Positions 55,242 to 64,000 of a stretch of 64,000 bases of DNA are shown here, in pieces (within the stretch, counting starts at the first letter, position 1; each line of letters starts with the position of its first letter). The position numbers and the translations under genes are program-made. The DNA is from an uncultured Roseburia sp. (GTDB taxonomy: Bacteria; Bacillota; Clostridia; Lachnospirales; Lachnospiraceae), in assembly GCA_934309475.1 (NCBI GenBank), contig CAKRDK010000002.1, forward strand, positions 186,001-250,000, in the 5' to 3' direction. The notes beneath the pieces are model-generated. The model worked only from the letters and a program-made list of their open reading frames with translations, was not told the DNA's origin and did no database searches.

Positions 55242-57917
55242 CTATCTGATTTTTCGAATTGCATCATAAACCCGTTCGCAGTTTTTCTGATCGAATTTAT
55301 AATAAAATTTTTCTATGCGATCCAGGTACATCTTCTCCATCTTACAGTCCTTCTCCAGCATGTCCAAAATAGTGCTTACCGTACCCTCATAATCGTAGCA
55401 GACCGGTCCAAATCCCATTTTCTCATAGTCCCAGTATCCTTCATCATATACCTGTTCCTTAAAGAACTCCTCCCGATCCGGCTGTGTATAAATGACTGGC
55501 TTTTTCAAATAGGCAAAATCGTACGCCACACTGGAATAATCGGTAACCAACAGTCTGTTCTGCTTAAACTCCTTCTGATAGTCTGCAATATCCTGCGATA
55601 TTTCTATGTACTCATTTCCATGAAAATCTTCCGCATTCGAAATATTGTTTGTATGCACACAGAATTTTCCCTTATACCCTTTTTCCTGCAATGCTTTTAA
55701 GATTCTCTCATCATTAATCAGTCGATTGTAAAACTGATAATAAACAGACTCTACAAATCGGGGATTATAAGCTCGTCTTCCCGTCTTCTGATCCATTTCA
55801 AGTGCCAGTCCTGTTCGCCATGTTGGCATAAATACTATCTTCTTCTCACTCTCGATGTCCTGAATTAAGCTGTCATAACGAGGCAGTCCCGTCAACTGGA
55901 CTTCCTCTTCCCCATACATGTATGCTTCCTCTAAGATAGACTTGTATTCCGGATACGCCGATGTCACAAACATACTTATATTTTTATTGGAACGATTCAG
56001 CCATGTCGATAAATCATCCTTGATAATCCCATGCTGCAGGAAAATATAATCGTACTGCATCAAGTTTCCAACTAAATACTTCTGTCCATAAAACGGATTT
56101 ACGATATTGTCCTCTCCCTGGGATGATATAATCTTATCCGCTAAAAGTGTATACAATTTGCACTTTTCCGAGCCATATGGAATTACTTTTCCGATTCTCC
56201 TCATTCTGGCATAGTCTTTGGAATCTCTTGCCAACACAAAATATACCTCAATGTCTTTCGGTTTTCTCTTCCGCAGATACCGGAAAAATGCCTCTCCATT
56301 ATCACCGGCAACATGGATACGATCTGATACCAGCCATATTTTTTTCCGCAATCTCTTTTTCATGCGAAAATATTTTTTCCGATACAGGAGCGCTTCTTTT
56401 TTATCTTCCGGTGAAATAGTTTCGGATTTCATAATATCCTCAATATATTTTTCTTCCGCTTCTTTTAGAACTACGTCTGTGCATTTTTTCACTTTAATGA
56501 CTTTATCTTCTAGTGTTATCAGATACTCACCATCACTATAATAATCATTTTCAAAATCCAAATTATATAGTTTTGCAAATTTACCCAATACAATGCATGG
56601 ATGAAACCGGTACTTGTGGTCATATTCCCCGACTAATCGCAGTTCACTCAACTTTTCCAATGGAATCTCTATTCCGTAGTACCAGGAATCTGCCACATCT
56701 ATATTCCAGATTTTTTCTTTTTTCAGGAAATGCATTTCTACCGGATACTTTTCCCCTGTATTATCCTGAAAGAAAAATGACATCCGATCTGCAAATTTGA
56801 AATCTATTTTTCCGCTTAATCGCAGCATTCGGTTTCTTATCTCTAAAACGTCAACGTGAAACAAAACATTTTTTTGTAAGTTAGAAACCTGCATATTTTG
56901 AAATAATAATTTTCCATCGGAATATACTACTTCCTCTGCTATATCCCTTTTATACTTTAGCTGTGTTAAAAATATTTTTTTATTGGAACTGATATGGCGC
57001 TGTTTAAATATAATGTCATCATCACACTGCTGTAACAGCTTTGAAATAACCGCCAGATATTCTTCTTTCTCTTTTTCAGACAAAACCAAATCTACTCTGT
57101 CCTTTAATCTCCACTGCAAATCATAGCAGGTCGCATACTGTACATATGGGATGACACACCCCCACTTGCTTTTCGAGATATCCATAAGCTTTTGATAAAA
57201 TCTTTGCGGCGTGACCTGATACCAGTCTAACGCTTTCTCTTTTCCCTGAATAGCGGATGAATTGTTCTTTCTCTTGCGATAGAAATGTGTCGGTTCTGCA
57301 ACCACTCCGTACTTATGCTTGTCCAAAATAAGTTCCGATACATAAACCGCATCCTCTCCATATTTCATTTCCGGATCAAACTTCGTCATGCGCATACTGT
57401 CTGCTTTCACAAAAGATGCCGTTATATGAAACTGTGTATACTGGTATTCTTCCAGGATATTAATCACTCTGGATGTCTCAAATTTATCTCCCTCTGACAG
57501 GCGATGTAATCCCGTCTTCCCCTCAAAGAATTCTTGTTTACAGCTCACAAGATTCACTTCGTCCTTATGTCTCTCAAAGAACGCATATACCGCAGAAAAT
57601 GCATCTGCACTCCACATATCATCAGAATCCAGGAAGTTGACATATTCTCCCTCCACATAGTCCATTCCGGTGTTACGGGCAACACTCACCCCTGCATTAT
57701 CCTGATACAGATACCACACATTGTCCGGATAACGTTTTTGATATTCTTTACAGATCTCTTCTGATGCATCCGTGCTGCCATCGTTCACTAAAATAATCTG
57801 TATATTTTCGAGAAACCCCATATCCTGTTTTACGACTGACTCTATCGTATCCCGCAGGTATAATTCAACATTATATACCGGTATTACCACCGATATCTTA
57901 AACTTTCTTCCCTTCAT
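55242..57917 (-). CDS. Fused GT2 glycosyltransferase and CDP-glycerol glycerophosphotransferase
   Basis: 891 aa from the ATG at 57917 (AAGGGTGG upstream). Residues 1-230 are an intact GT2 domain (ISVVIPVYNVELYL, IILVNDGSTD, FLDSDDMW). Residues about 300-470 form a helical and beta-rich linker. From about 525 to the end is a Glyphos_transf (TagF/TagB-like) GT-B domain: IFLQHGIIKDDL, FMPTWRTG and LVTDYSSVAYDFAYLKKP. TagF-type enzymes transfer glycerol- or ribitol-phosphate from CDP-alditol to a wall teichoic acid chain; the fusion suggests a chain alternating sugar and alditol phosphate. It is the first gene of its operon. Confidence 0.9.
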   Translation of the reverse strand: MKGRKFKISVVIPVYNVELYLRDTIESVVKQDMGFLENIQIILVNDGSTDASEEICKEYQKRYPDNVWYLYQDNAGVSVARNTGMDYVEGEYVNFLDSDDMWSADAFSAVYAFFERHKDEVNLVSCKQEFFEGKTGLHRLSEGDKFETSRVINILEEYQYTQFHITASFVKADSMRMTKFDPEMKYGEDAVYVSELILDKHKYGVVAEPTHFYRKRKNNSSAIQGKEKALDWYQVTPQRFYQKLMDISKSKWGCVIPYVQYATCYDLQWRLKDRVDLVLSEKEKEEYLAVISKLLQQCDDDIIFKQRHISSNKKIFLTQLKYKRDIAEEVVYSDGKLLFQNMQVSNLQKNVLFHVDVLEIRNRMLRLSGKIDFKFADRMSFFFQDNTGEKYPVEMHFLKKEKIWNIDVADSWYYGIEIPLEKLSELRLVGEYDHKYRFHPCIVLGKFAKLYNLDFENDYYSDGEYLITLEDKVIKVKKCTDVVLKEAEEKYIEDIMKSETISPEDKKEALLYRKKYFRMKKRLRKKIWLVSDRIHVAGDNGEAFFRYLRKRKPKDIEVYFVLARDSKDYARMRRIGKVIPYGSEKCKLYTLLADKIISSQGEDNIVNPFYGQKYLVGNLMQYDYIFLQHGIIKDDLSTWLNRSNKNISMFVTSAYPEYKSILEEAYMYGEEEVQLTGLPRYDSLIQDIESEKKIVFMPTWRTGLALEMDQKTGRRAYNPRFVESVYYQFYNRLINDERILKALQEKGYKGKFCVHTNNISNAEDFHGNEYIEISQDIADYQKEFKQNRLLVTDYSSVAYDFAYLKKPVIYTQPDREEFFKEQVYDEGYWDYEKMGFGPVCYDYEGTVSTILDMLEKDCKMEKMYLDRIEKFYYKFDQKNCERVYDAIRKIR

Positions 57918-57944
57918 ACATTCCACCCTTTAAATCTTCTGTAT

Positions 57945-57953
57945 ATTATATCA
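57945..57953 (-). promoter_or_regulatory. Extended -10 promoter for the GT2-glycerophosphotransferase operon
   Basis: TGATATAAT on the minus strand lies 27 bp before the ATG, directly after the T-run of the preceding terminator. The -35 region falls in the terminator and is weak. Confidence 0.5.
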
Positions 57954-57954
57954 C

Positions 57955-58002
57955 AAAAAAGCATTCAAAACATCAGTCTCCCTCCATTTCAAATGCTTTT
58001 TT
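57955..58002 (-). terminator. Intrinsic terminator after the 660-aa glycerophosphotransferase gene
   Basis: Arms AAAAAAGCATT and AATGCTTTTTT, extended inward by further pairs with a mismatch, with a T-run on the minus strand, 12 bp past the stop at 58015. Confidence 0.8.
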
Positions 58003-58014
58003 GCTGATTTGATT

Positions 58015-59997
58015 CTAAATCAATTGTAGTTCTTTTAATTTTTCACAAATACGCTCTACATTTTTGCCATCATGGAATTCGTTAATTTCCAGATAATTTT
58101 TTTCATGCTCTGCTGTTCGCGCATAATCCATATTAATCTTCCCATCTACAATCATATGACTGATTTCTTCCCTGAATTCCTCAAGGCTGAATGCACGTCT
58201 TCCAATATACTCTTCATCTGTCGGAATAAGTTCGCCACAGATTTCCTGATATTCCTCAATGTCTTCCTGATAAAACATTACTGCAGAACCCTGATAGAAA
58301 CTATTGTACGAAACAGATGAGTAATCTGTTATCATTAATTTCGTGATTTTCAGCACTTCGCTTATCGGCTTGTCCCACATACGCTCTTTTAACGAAGTTG
58401 TTTCTAATAAATAATGAATTCGCGGATGCGCTACAATCAAAATCTTCTCTTCCGGAATATATTCCTTCAAAATTGCATACAAATCTAATACTGCATGATA
58501 ATATCTCGAATTCTCAAAATCATCCAGACGCTCCTCGTATGGTTTAAACGTAAGCATAATGGTAACATAATCCTCAGAATTCTCGTCTATGTGTTTATAA
58601 TCAATGGTACTGAAAATCGGCAATCCTGTAATAAGTACATTTTCCTCTTCCATTTGCAGCATATCTACAACAACGTCACGCTCTTTTTCACTGTCGACAA
58701 AGATGTAATCCGGCTGCGCTTCGCCGCCCTTTACAAAGGCGGATGTCTTACCATGGCACTTCATGTAAGTCACCCCATGCTGTAAAAATACAAACTTCAT
58801 CTCCACCGCTCTCAAACGGATGTATTTATTTGCGCTTCGCAGGATATTGAAATGAGCCGGTGCTTCGGTTGTAATCGCATTTGTTGCGCAGTATACAATC
58901 CAGTAATATTTTGCAGAGTATTTTCGAATGACATTTTTTTCATGTCCGATTCTCTCATAATCACCGGAATGTTCGTCTATGATAAAATAATTCTTTGATG
59001 TATTCTCCTTTTGCGCAAGTTTGAACACATCGTAGGCTCCCTCTTCCGCTTTCATCGTCTCTTTTTCAAAATAGATATTGGTCTTTTTCCTGCTTAATTT
59101 TCGTGCGACTTTACCTAAATAATACAACACAAAAGAAACAAACTTGCTTTCCCAGAAGCGATACCTCCATGTCTTTTCATATTCATCTAAAAATCTTGTT
59201 ACCAAAACAACATTTCCACGTGCATTTCTTCTTACGAAAAGCATAAAGTCATCACGTACCACTTTTGCAACCGGTGCAAAGTAACGTCTTGAAACTTTTA
59301 ATTTTTTCTTCTTTTTCGGCATTCCGTAGGAAACGGTAATTCCATTAATATCAACATCTGTAAAAATAGGAGAACTTATCACATCTGTGTTATTCAAAAT
59401 ATCTTTCAACAAAAATGTGACTTTCTTTATTCCTCCCTGAAGCAATAATTTCGCCGGAGAAATGGTCTTTTCCTGTATCGGAAGGCTGCACGCTTCTCTC
59501 AGTTCCTCTCCAATGCTTACACATTGATTCGTCAATTCCACATTCTGATATTTATTGATGAAATATCCCACAAAATTTATTTTTATTTTTGCTTTATTCA
59601 TCTTTAACGACAGAATTCTGATTTTCAATGGAACGAGTTTTTTAAGTAAAACCTCCGGTGCCCCCTTTGAAAATTTGATTTTTTCTCCATCGCTATAGAC
59701 AATCAGATAACATGCCTTTTCTTCTTCCTCTAACACGTCATCATCTGTATCCGCAACTTCTTCTAAATTTAGTTCCTCGTCTACATCGTCTGGCTCAAGT
59801 TCTTCTTCCTGATACTGCTCAAAATAAAATATTTTATTTCTATCATTCTCGCTCGTGATTTTCACATAGGAACCATAGACTTTGTTTAATTTCATCTCTG
59901 CGATATCAACTTCCTGGATATCTCTTTCAACCTGTCTTTTTCGAATCTTGCATATTCTAAGTTTGTTATCAATAATACTTACTTCTATCTGGTTCAT
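58015..59997 (-). CDS. CDP-glycerol glycerophosphotransferase family protein
   Basis: 660 aa. The Glyphos_transf domain occupies about 305-660, with FVFLQHGVTYMKCHG, LITGLPIFSTID and LMITDYSSVSYNSFY, the conserved His and TDYSS that hold the CDP-alditol. The first 300 residues are not recognised; they contain an acidic run near 63-95 and beta-rich segments, and resemble the N-terminal halves of its neighbours only in general make-up. It is encoded 18 bp after the TagH-like gene with AAAGGA before the ATG, so it belongs to the exporter operon. A teichoic-acid primase or polymerase role fits; which alditol is used cannot be told. Confidence 0.88.
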   Translation of the reverse strand: MNQIEVSIIDNKLRICKIRKRQVERDIQEVDIAEMKLNKVYGSYVKITSENDRNKIFYFEQYQEEELEPDDVDEELNLEEVADTDDDVLEEEEKACYLIVYSDGEKIKFSKGAPEVLLKKLVPLKIRILSLKMNKAKIKINFVGYFINKYQNVELTNQCVSIGEELREACSLPIQEKTISPAKLLLQGGIKKVTFLLKDILNNTDVISSPIFTDVDINGITVSYGMPKKKKKLKVSRRYFAPVAKVVRDDFMLFVRRNARGNVVLVTRFLDEYEKTWRYRFWESKFVSFVLYYLGKVARKLSRKKTNIYFEKETMKAEEGAYDVFKLAQKENTSKNYFIIDEHSGDYERIGHEKNVIRKYSAKYYWIVYCATNAITTEAPAHFNILRSANKYIRLRAVEMKFVFLQHGVTYMKCHGKTSAFVKGGEAQPDYIFVDSEKERDVVVDMLQMEEENVLITGLPIFSTIDYKHIDENSEDYVTIMLTFKPYEERLDDFENSRYYHAVLDLYAILKEYIPEEKILIVAHPRIHYLLETTSLKERMWDKPISEVLKITKLMITDYSSVSYNSFYQGSAVMFYQEDIEEYQEICGELIPTDEEYIGRRAFSLEEFREEISHMIVDGKINMDYARTAEHEKNYLEINEFHDGKNVERICEKLKELQLI

Positions 59998-60015
59998 TCT
60001 TTCGTTCCTTTCATA

Positions 60016-60747
60016 TTACTGCATAAACTCATCATAAACAGGAAGCACCTCATCTACACTTCCCTGCATCTTAATTTCCCCATCATGAAGCCAGAGAATC
60101 GTGTCACACAATTTTTTTAATGTTTCAGAACTGTGTGAAACAATGATTACGGTTCTGTCCTCATTTGAAATCAATTCCTTCATCTTCTTATAACTTTTCT
60201 TCTTAAACTTTGCATCACCGACGCTTAATACCTCATCGATTAGCATAATATCCGTCTCTAAAATTGCAGTTATCGCAAATGAAAGTTTCGAATACATTCC
60301 GGACGAATATGTTTTTACTGGCTTATCAATGAACTTTCCAAGTTCCGAGAACTCAATAATCTCTTTCATTTTGGAATTGATAAACGCTTCATCAAAGCCT
60401 AAAAGCATACCGGATAAATAGATATTTTCTCTTCCTGTCAGCTTTTTCTGAAAACCAACACCAATGGATAACAGGGATACCGAATTTCCAAACAGATTGA
60501 TGGTTCCCTCATCCGGTGAAAAAATTCCCGCTATCGCTCTGAGCAGCGTAGATTTTCCACTTCCGTTTTTTCCTACAATTCCTAAAATCTGTCCCTTTGG
60601 AACATCAAATGAAATTCCTTTCACCGCTTCGAATATCTCAACATTACTTTTCTTCAGCTTGAACAGGCTCTTCCGGATAGAAACTTTGTTCAGGCATCGA
60701 TATTGAATTTTTAAATCTCTTACTTCAATCGCATTTTCTCTACTCAT
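60016..60747 (-). CDS. tagH: Teichoic acid/polysaccharide ABC exporter ATPase (TagH/Wzt-like)
   Basis: 243 aa. Walker A GIVGKNGSGKST, signature YSSGMYSKLSFA and Walker B IMLIDEVLSVGD are all present, and DEVLSVGDxxFKKKS is typical of the TagH/Wzt/RfbE group. The N-terminal KYQFR-like stretch and the short length (no C-terminal carbohydrate-binding domain) fit TagH of teichoic acid export. The ATG overlaps the permease stop as TAATG. Confidence 0.92.
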   Translation of the reverse strand: MSRENAIEVRDLKIQYRCLNKVSIRKSLFKLKKSNVEIFEAVKGISFDVPKGQILGIVGKNGSGKSTLLRAIAGIFSPDEGTINLFGNSVSLLSIGVGFQKKLTGRENIYLSGMLLGFDEAFINSKMKEIIEFSELGKFIDKPVKTYSSGMYSKLSFAITAILETDIMLIDEVLSVGDAKFKKKSYKKMKELISNEDRTVIIVSHSSETLKKLCDTILWLHDGEIKMQGSVDEVLPVYDEFMQ

Positions 60748-61529
60748 TATATCACCTTCACATAACTATTTTCATTTTTATAAATAGTTCTTACTCCAAT
60801 TGCTGATATTGCCAAACCTATCAGAATCCAGACACATAATAATCTTCTATGCGGCATTCCACAATATAACATACATTCTCTCATATCATCCATAATGAGC
60901 GCTACCGGATTGCATTTTAAAAGAATTGTAATGTACGGTTCCGGAAGTTTATCCTTGATGGAATAGAAGATACCGGACATATAAAAAATCAGACGTAAAA
61001 CTACGTTTATAACGTTCGCCAAATCTTCTACATAAACACCGAAATGCAACATAATCGAACTGCATCCAAATGTTATAATAATCAAAGTCACAAATAATGG
61101 AATGATATATAAAATATTGAATGAAACCGGTACTCTGTAAATCAGCATCATAATAATGACTAAGGAAAATGATACCAGCATTTTAAATCCGTTTGACATC
61201 ATCTTTGTAAAAATCAAAATGTATTTCGGCAGATAAACCTTAGAAACGATGTTACTGTTCGCAGAAACAATTTTTACACTCTGCTTTACTGTTTTTTCAA
61301 AGAACTGCCAACAGGACAGACCTATAAAGACATATATTGGAAAATATTGTATCTTCTGTCCAAAAACGATTGCAGATATAAATGTGTAGACCAGCATAAA
61401 TAAGAGCGGGTCTAAAATCCACCACATCCAGCTCAAATATGAATTTGCAACCTCTGACTTAAGTTCCGCTTTTGCAGAAACATAAGCGTAGTTAAAATAT
61501 TTTTTCATATCTAAATAAAACTTTTTCAT
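60747..61529 (-). CDS. tagG: Teichoic acid/polysaccharide ABC exporter permease (TagG/Wzm-like)
   Basis: 260 aa from the ATG at 61529 (GAGG eight bases upstream). It has six membrane segments and the ABC-2 permease pattern, beginning YVSAKAELKSEVANSYLSWMWWILDPLL (cited as LSWMWWILDPLL) and the coupling motif LRLIFYMSGIFYSIKD. With TagH it should carry the finished undecaprenyl-linked polymer outward, independently of the Wzx flippase at 35539. Confidence 0.92.
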   Translation of the reverse strand: MKKFYLDMKKYFNYAYVSAKAELKSEVANSYLSWMWWILDPLLFMLVYTFISAIVFGQKIQYFPIYVFIGLSCWQFFEKTVKQSVKIVSANSNIVSKVYLPKYILIFTKMMSNGFKMLVSFSLVIIMMLIYRVPVSFNILYIIPLFVTLIIITFGCSSIMLHFGVYVEDLANVINVVLRLIFYMSGIFYSIKDKLPEPYITILLKCNPVALIMDDMRECMLYCGMPHRRLLCVWILIGLAISAIGVRTIYKNENSYVKVI

Positions 61530-61552
61530 TATATTTACCTCACAACTTCCCA

Positions 61553-63184
61553 TTAAAGCAGTTCTCGTTGAATTGCCTGACAGATTCGCTCACTGTTTTG
61601 ATTATCAATATATTTGAAATACTTTTTGTGCATTCCACATTGCTTTTCACCCAAAGTGAAATTTCCACTTACACACGCTTCAAGCGCATCTAACAGTTCC
61701 TGCCCTGTCCTTGCCACTGTACCAAACAACTGCGTATCCATATCGATATAACTTCCGTGCACCTCAAGGTAATCTTCCCGGTCAAACTGATAAAACACAA
61801 CCGGCTTTTTCTGGTAAAACATATCCCAGGATACACTTGAATAATCCGTAACCAGCATACGGCATCGCATCATGATTTCGTTCAGAGGTTCTGTTCCAAA
61901 CGGTATGATTCTGACACGCTCCGATTCAGTAAGAAAGGAACCGATATATTCTTTAAATTTCGGGTGCAGATAAAAGTCAGCCGTCAAATTATACTTCTCT
62001 AATATCTGATACAGACGCTCTTCTTTTAAAAGGTCTGCGTAGTGCTTGTAGTAATTACTTTTTTGAAATTCTTCTTTCGTGAAATCCTCAAGCCAGCTTC
62101 TCCATGTCGGCATAATCAGTATTTCCCTGCCATCCTGAGACTTATCTTCTAATACATCCCAACGCGCAAATCCCGTAACCGGTATCTGATTTTCCTTATA
62201 GCCAAAATGCTCTAACACAATTTCTTTTTCAAGGTCGGATGTCGTAATAAACAAATCACATTCTCCACCTTTTCCCTTTCCATAAAAGAAATCTACTTTT
62301 TTCATTGCTGTGACACCATGCTGTAGAAAAACCAATTTCTTTCTCTTGATAAACGGAATCAGTGCACATCCTTTTCTCCGCCATGGATAAACATGCGCCT
62401 TGGCATCTGTACTAATCAGCATCTTTGCAGCAAGCGCATAGGCAATATGCTTTACACTCATGAAATCCAGTATGTGATCTTCATAGGCTTCTAATTTTTT
62501 CCGATCCGGTGAGTCTTTCGTAATTACATAGTAGAATTTACACCGCATCTTTTTTTCCATGTTATGTTCCATGCAATACTTGAAAAAATAGTAGCCATTA
62601 TCCTGTGCCATCTGCGAATACTTTTCAAAAACCAGGCAGATACGTTTTCTTTTGAGAATAGGGAATGTAAAAATGAAGCGCAATACTGCCAGACGCTCTT
62701 TTAATTTCACATGATAGTCATCATATTCGCCTTTTTTTCTATATTGTAATGATATATTTCTTGCCCCATTTACATATGGGTAAACGAACATTCCATCTTC
62801 AAAGGAATAGGAGTTGTCGAAAAATAAAGAACAATATTTTGCGAAATTGAGATAACTTCTATTGACCAGTTCAATTTCCGTCGGTTCCCCTTCCGGGTTC
62901 TTCTGTATCACTGTAAATTTCCAGTTCAACGGCTTAAAATCTATTTGTTCTAAGTCAATTATACTCTCATAAAACACATATTTTCTCGTCGTTTTTTTCA
63001 GAGAAAGGTCAAAGAAATATTCCTGCCTGTCTGCATTTCTCTTTGTAACATATGCAAGTTTCAACTGTTCATAATAGCTTCCACTCTCCTGTAACAATTT
63101 CGGAAGCCTCACTCTATAACGTAAGATTTTGCCTCTTACCTTGGCAAATATTACTTTTCCCTCAGTCACCTTTTTCTCATCCAT
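61553..63184 (-). CDS. CDP-glycerol glycerophosphotransferase family protein
   Basis: 543 aa from the ATG at 63184, one base after the upstream stop and with AAAGG eight bases before it; earlier in-frame starts overlap the upstream gene. Residues about 1-170 are beta-rich and unassigned. The Glyphos_transf domain (about 180-543) has VFLQHGVTAMKKVDFF, VTGFARWD, IMPTWRSW and LVTDYSSVSWDMFYQKKP. It is a likely alditol-phosphate primase or polymerase for the polymer exported by the TagGH pair encoded next. The donor alditol cannot be determined. Confidence 0.88.
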   Translation of the reverse strand: MDEKKVTEGKVIFAKVRGKILRYRVRLPKLLQESGSYYEQLKLAYVTKRNADRQEYFFDLSLKKTTRKYVFYESIIDLEQIDFKPLNWKFTVIQKNPEGEPTEIELVNRSYLNFAKYCSLFFDNSYSFEDGMFVYPYVNGARNISLQYRKKGEYDDYHVKLKERLAVLRFIFTFPILKRKRICLVFEKYSQMAQDNGYYFFKYCMEHNMEKKMRCKFYYVITKDSPDRKKLEAYEDHILDFMSVKHIAYALAAKMLISTDAKAHVYPWRRKGCALIPFIKRKKLVFLQHGVTAMKKVDFFYGKGKGGECDLFITTSDLEKEIVLEHFGYKENQIPVTGFARWDVLEDKSQDGREILIMPTWRSWLEDFTKEEFQKSNYYKHYADLLKEERLYQILEKYNLTADFYLHPKFKEYIGSFLTESERVRIIPFGTEPLNEIMMRCRMLVTDYSSVSWDMFYQKKPVVFYQFDREDYLEVHGSYIDMDTQLFGTVARTGQELLDALEACVSGNFTLGEKQCGMHKKYFKYIDNQNSERICQAIQRELL

Positions 63185-63185
63185 T

Positions 63186-64000
63186 TCATACACCTTTAAT
63201 TGCACCATAGTTCCGCTCACTGTTCTCACTATCGCATCTTGTAAAGAACTGGTTTATTCTGTCTGTATACATCTGCTCATTTTCCCAGTTTCGTGAGATA
63301 CATCGTCCTATATTCTCAATCAAATCATCCTCTGTCCTACACACTCTGCCAAATCCATCGTTCTCATAACTGAAATATCCCTCAGCATAATGTCCTCTTC
63401 TGAACTTTTCATAATCAAACTGATAATAAAATAATGGCTTTTTCATGTATGCAAAGTCCATTGCAATACTTGAATAGTCTGTAATCAACATATGTGATTC
63501 CTTTAGCAGTTCCTGCACATCATACTCCGGCCATGCTGCTATCTTCATTCTTTCGTTATCCAATGCAAAATACTTTATAAACTTTTGCATTTCTCGATGC
63601 GGATAAAATACCAGAGTGATATTCTCTTTTTCCAATATTCTTTTTAATCTGTCATCTGACAAAAAAGCCTGCCAGTATTTGAAATATTCCGTATCCGTAA
63701 AGTAATCGATATTCTCCAACTGATAGGATTTGTCTGTCGGCGCTCCAATCCAGTTACGCCAGGTAGGCATCACTAAAATCTGTTTTTTACTTTCACTGCT
63801 CGTATCAAATAAATTATCAAACCGGCAAAAACCTGTGTTAACCACCCAGCCATCCGGATATCCAAATCTTTCTTTCACATACTCATATTCTCTGTCAACT
63901 GCGCAGATAAACATTCTCATTTTTGTATGTTTGTAATACAAAAATTCCATATCATCTTTTGTGATTCCATGCTGTAAAAAAATACGCTGGTTTCTTAATA
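63186..64000 (-). CDS. CDP-glycerol glycerophosphotransferase family protein (5' end outside window)
   Basis: The frame is open to the window edge, so the N-terminus is missing; about 270 residues are seen. The visible part is the C-terminal Glyphos_transf domain, starting inside RIFLQHGITKDDMEFLYYKH, cited as FLQHGITKDDM, then VNTGFCRFDNL, VMPTWRNW and LITDYSSIAMDFAYMKKP. An ATG at 63950 is internal, not the start, since the conserved FLQHG lies upstream of it. It is the most upstream member here of the glycerophosphotransferase/exporter operon. Confidence 0.9.
   Translation of the reverse strand, partial: LRNQRIFLQHGITKDDMEFLYYKHTKMRMFICAVDREYEYVKERFGYPDGWVVNTGFCRFDNLFDTSSESKKQILVMPTWRNWIGAPTDKSYQLENIDYFTDTEYFKYWQAFLSDDRLKRILEKENITLVFYPHREMQKFIKYFALDNERMKIAAWPEYDVQELLKESHMLITDYSSIAMDFAYMKKPLFYYQFDYEKFRRGHYAEGYFSYENDGFGRVCRTEDDLIENIGRCISRNWENEQMYTDRINQFFTRCDSENSERNYGAIKGV

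Noticed and set aside
63186..63950. ATG at 63950 as the true start of the last gene
   Set aside because: The conserved FLQHGITKDD motif continues in frame upstream to the window edge, so the gene is cut by the window.

Overview
The window looks like a low-GC Gram-positive Clostridia chromosome, most likely Lachnospiraceae. That inference rests on AGGAGG-type ribosome sites with some GTG and TTG starts, Glu/Thr-rich secreted proteins built from fibronectin III, Big_2 and InlB-type repeats, teichoic-acid-type glycerophosphotransferases with a TagGH exporter, and the absence of any outer-membrane gene. I cannot name a genus. Every gene is on the minus strand except one acyltransferase (48904-50004). 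I saw no rRNA, tRNA, CRISPR array or insertion sequence, and no gene-free stretch exceeds about 300 bases. Layout, right to left (direction of transcription): (1) 64000-58015: three CDP-glycerol glycerophosphotransferase-family proteins and a TagG/TagH-type ABC exporter, ending at a strong terminator (57955-58002). (2) 57917-50031: a GT2-glycerophosphotransferase fusion, a catalytically degenerate relative of it, and two tandem O-antigen-ligase-like membrane proteins. (3) 48904-50004 (+): an acyltransferase. (4) 48754-26678: about 22 kb and 21 genes in one direction with no gap above 45 bp, apparently one operon. It encodes a membrane UDP-sugar dehydratase, an aldolase, a PLP decarboxylase and a class IV aminotransferase, a priming sugar-phosphate transferase, three glycosyltransferases, a glucuronyl C5-epimerase-like protein, Wzy, a pyruvyl transferase and Wzx, a complete GDP-heptose pathway (GmhA, HddA, fused HddC-GmhB), UDP-glucose dehydrogenase and a Wzz-like protein. 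(5) At the 3' end of that operon sits an AAA ATPase plus DUF4435/TOPRIM pair with the layout of the PARIS anti-phage system, and a very acidic 123-aa protein. (6) 26470-2987: a secreted-protein island holding a right-handed beta-helix protein, two more acyltransferases, a PPC/FnIII protein, an FnIII protein, a GH25 lysozyme with nine FnIII repeats, two papain-like (C1) proteases and an amidase/glucosaminidase autolysin. (7) 2965-1: a two-domain GT2 protein and a truncated dolichol-phosphate-mannose-synthase-like GT2. Taken together this is a cell-envelope locus. Two polymers appear to be made by separate routes: a Wzx/Wzy polysaccharide predicted to contain heptose, uronic acid and pyruvate, and a TagGH-exported phosphate polymer. 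Wall-remodelling enzymes and surface proteins lie beside them. The most unusual points are the PARIS-like pair at the end of the capsule transcript, the acidic protein next to it, the C5-epimerase-like gene, the aldolase/decarboxylase/aminotransferase trio, and the decayed GT2 pseudoenzyme.
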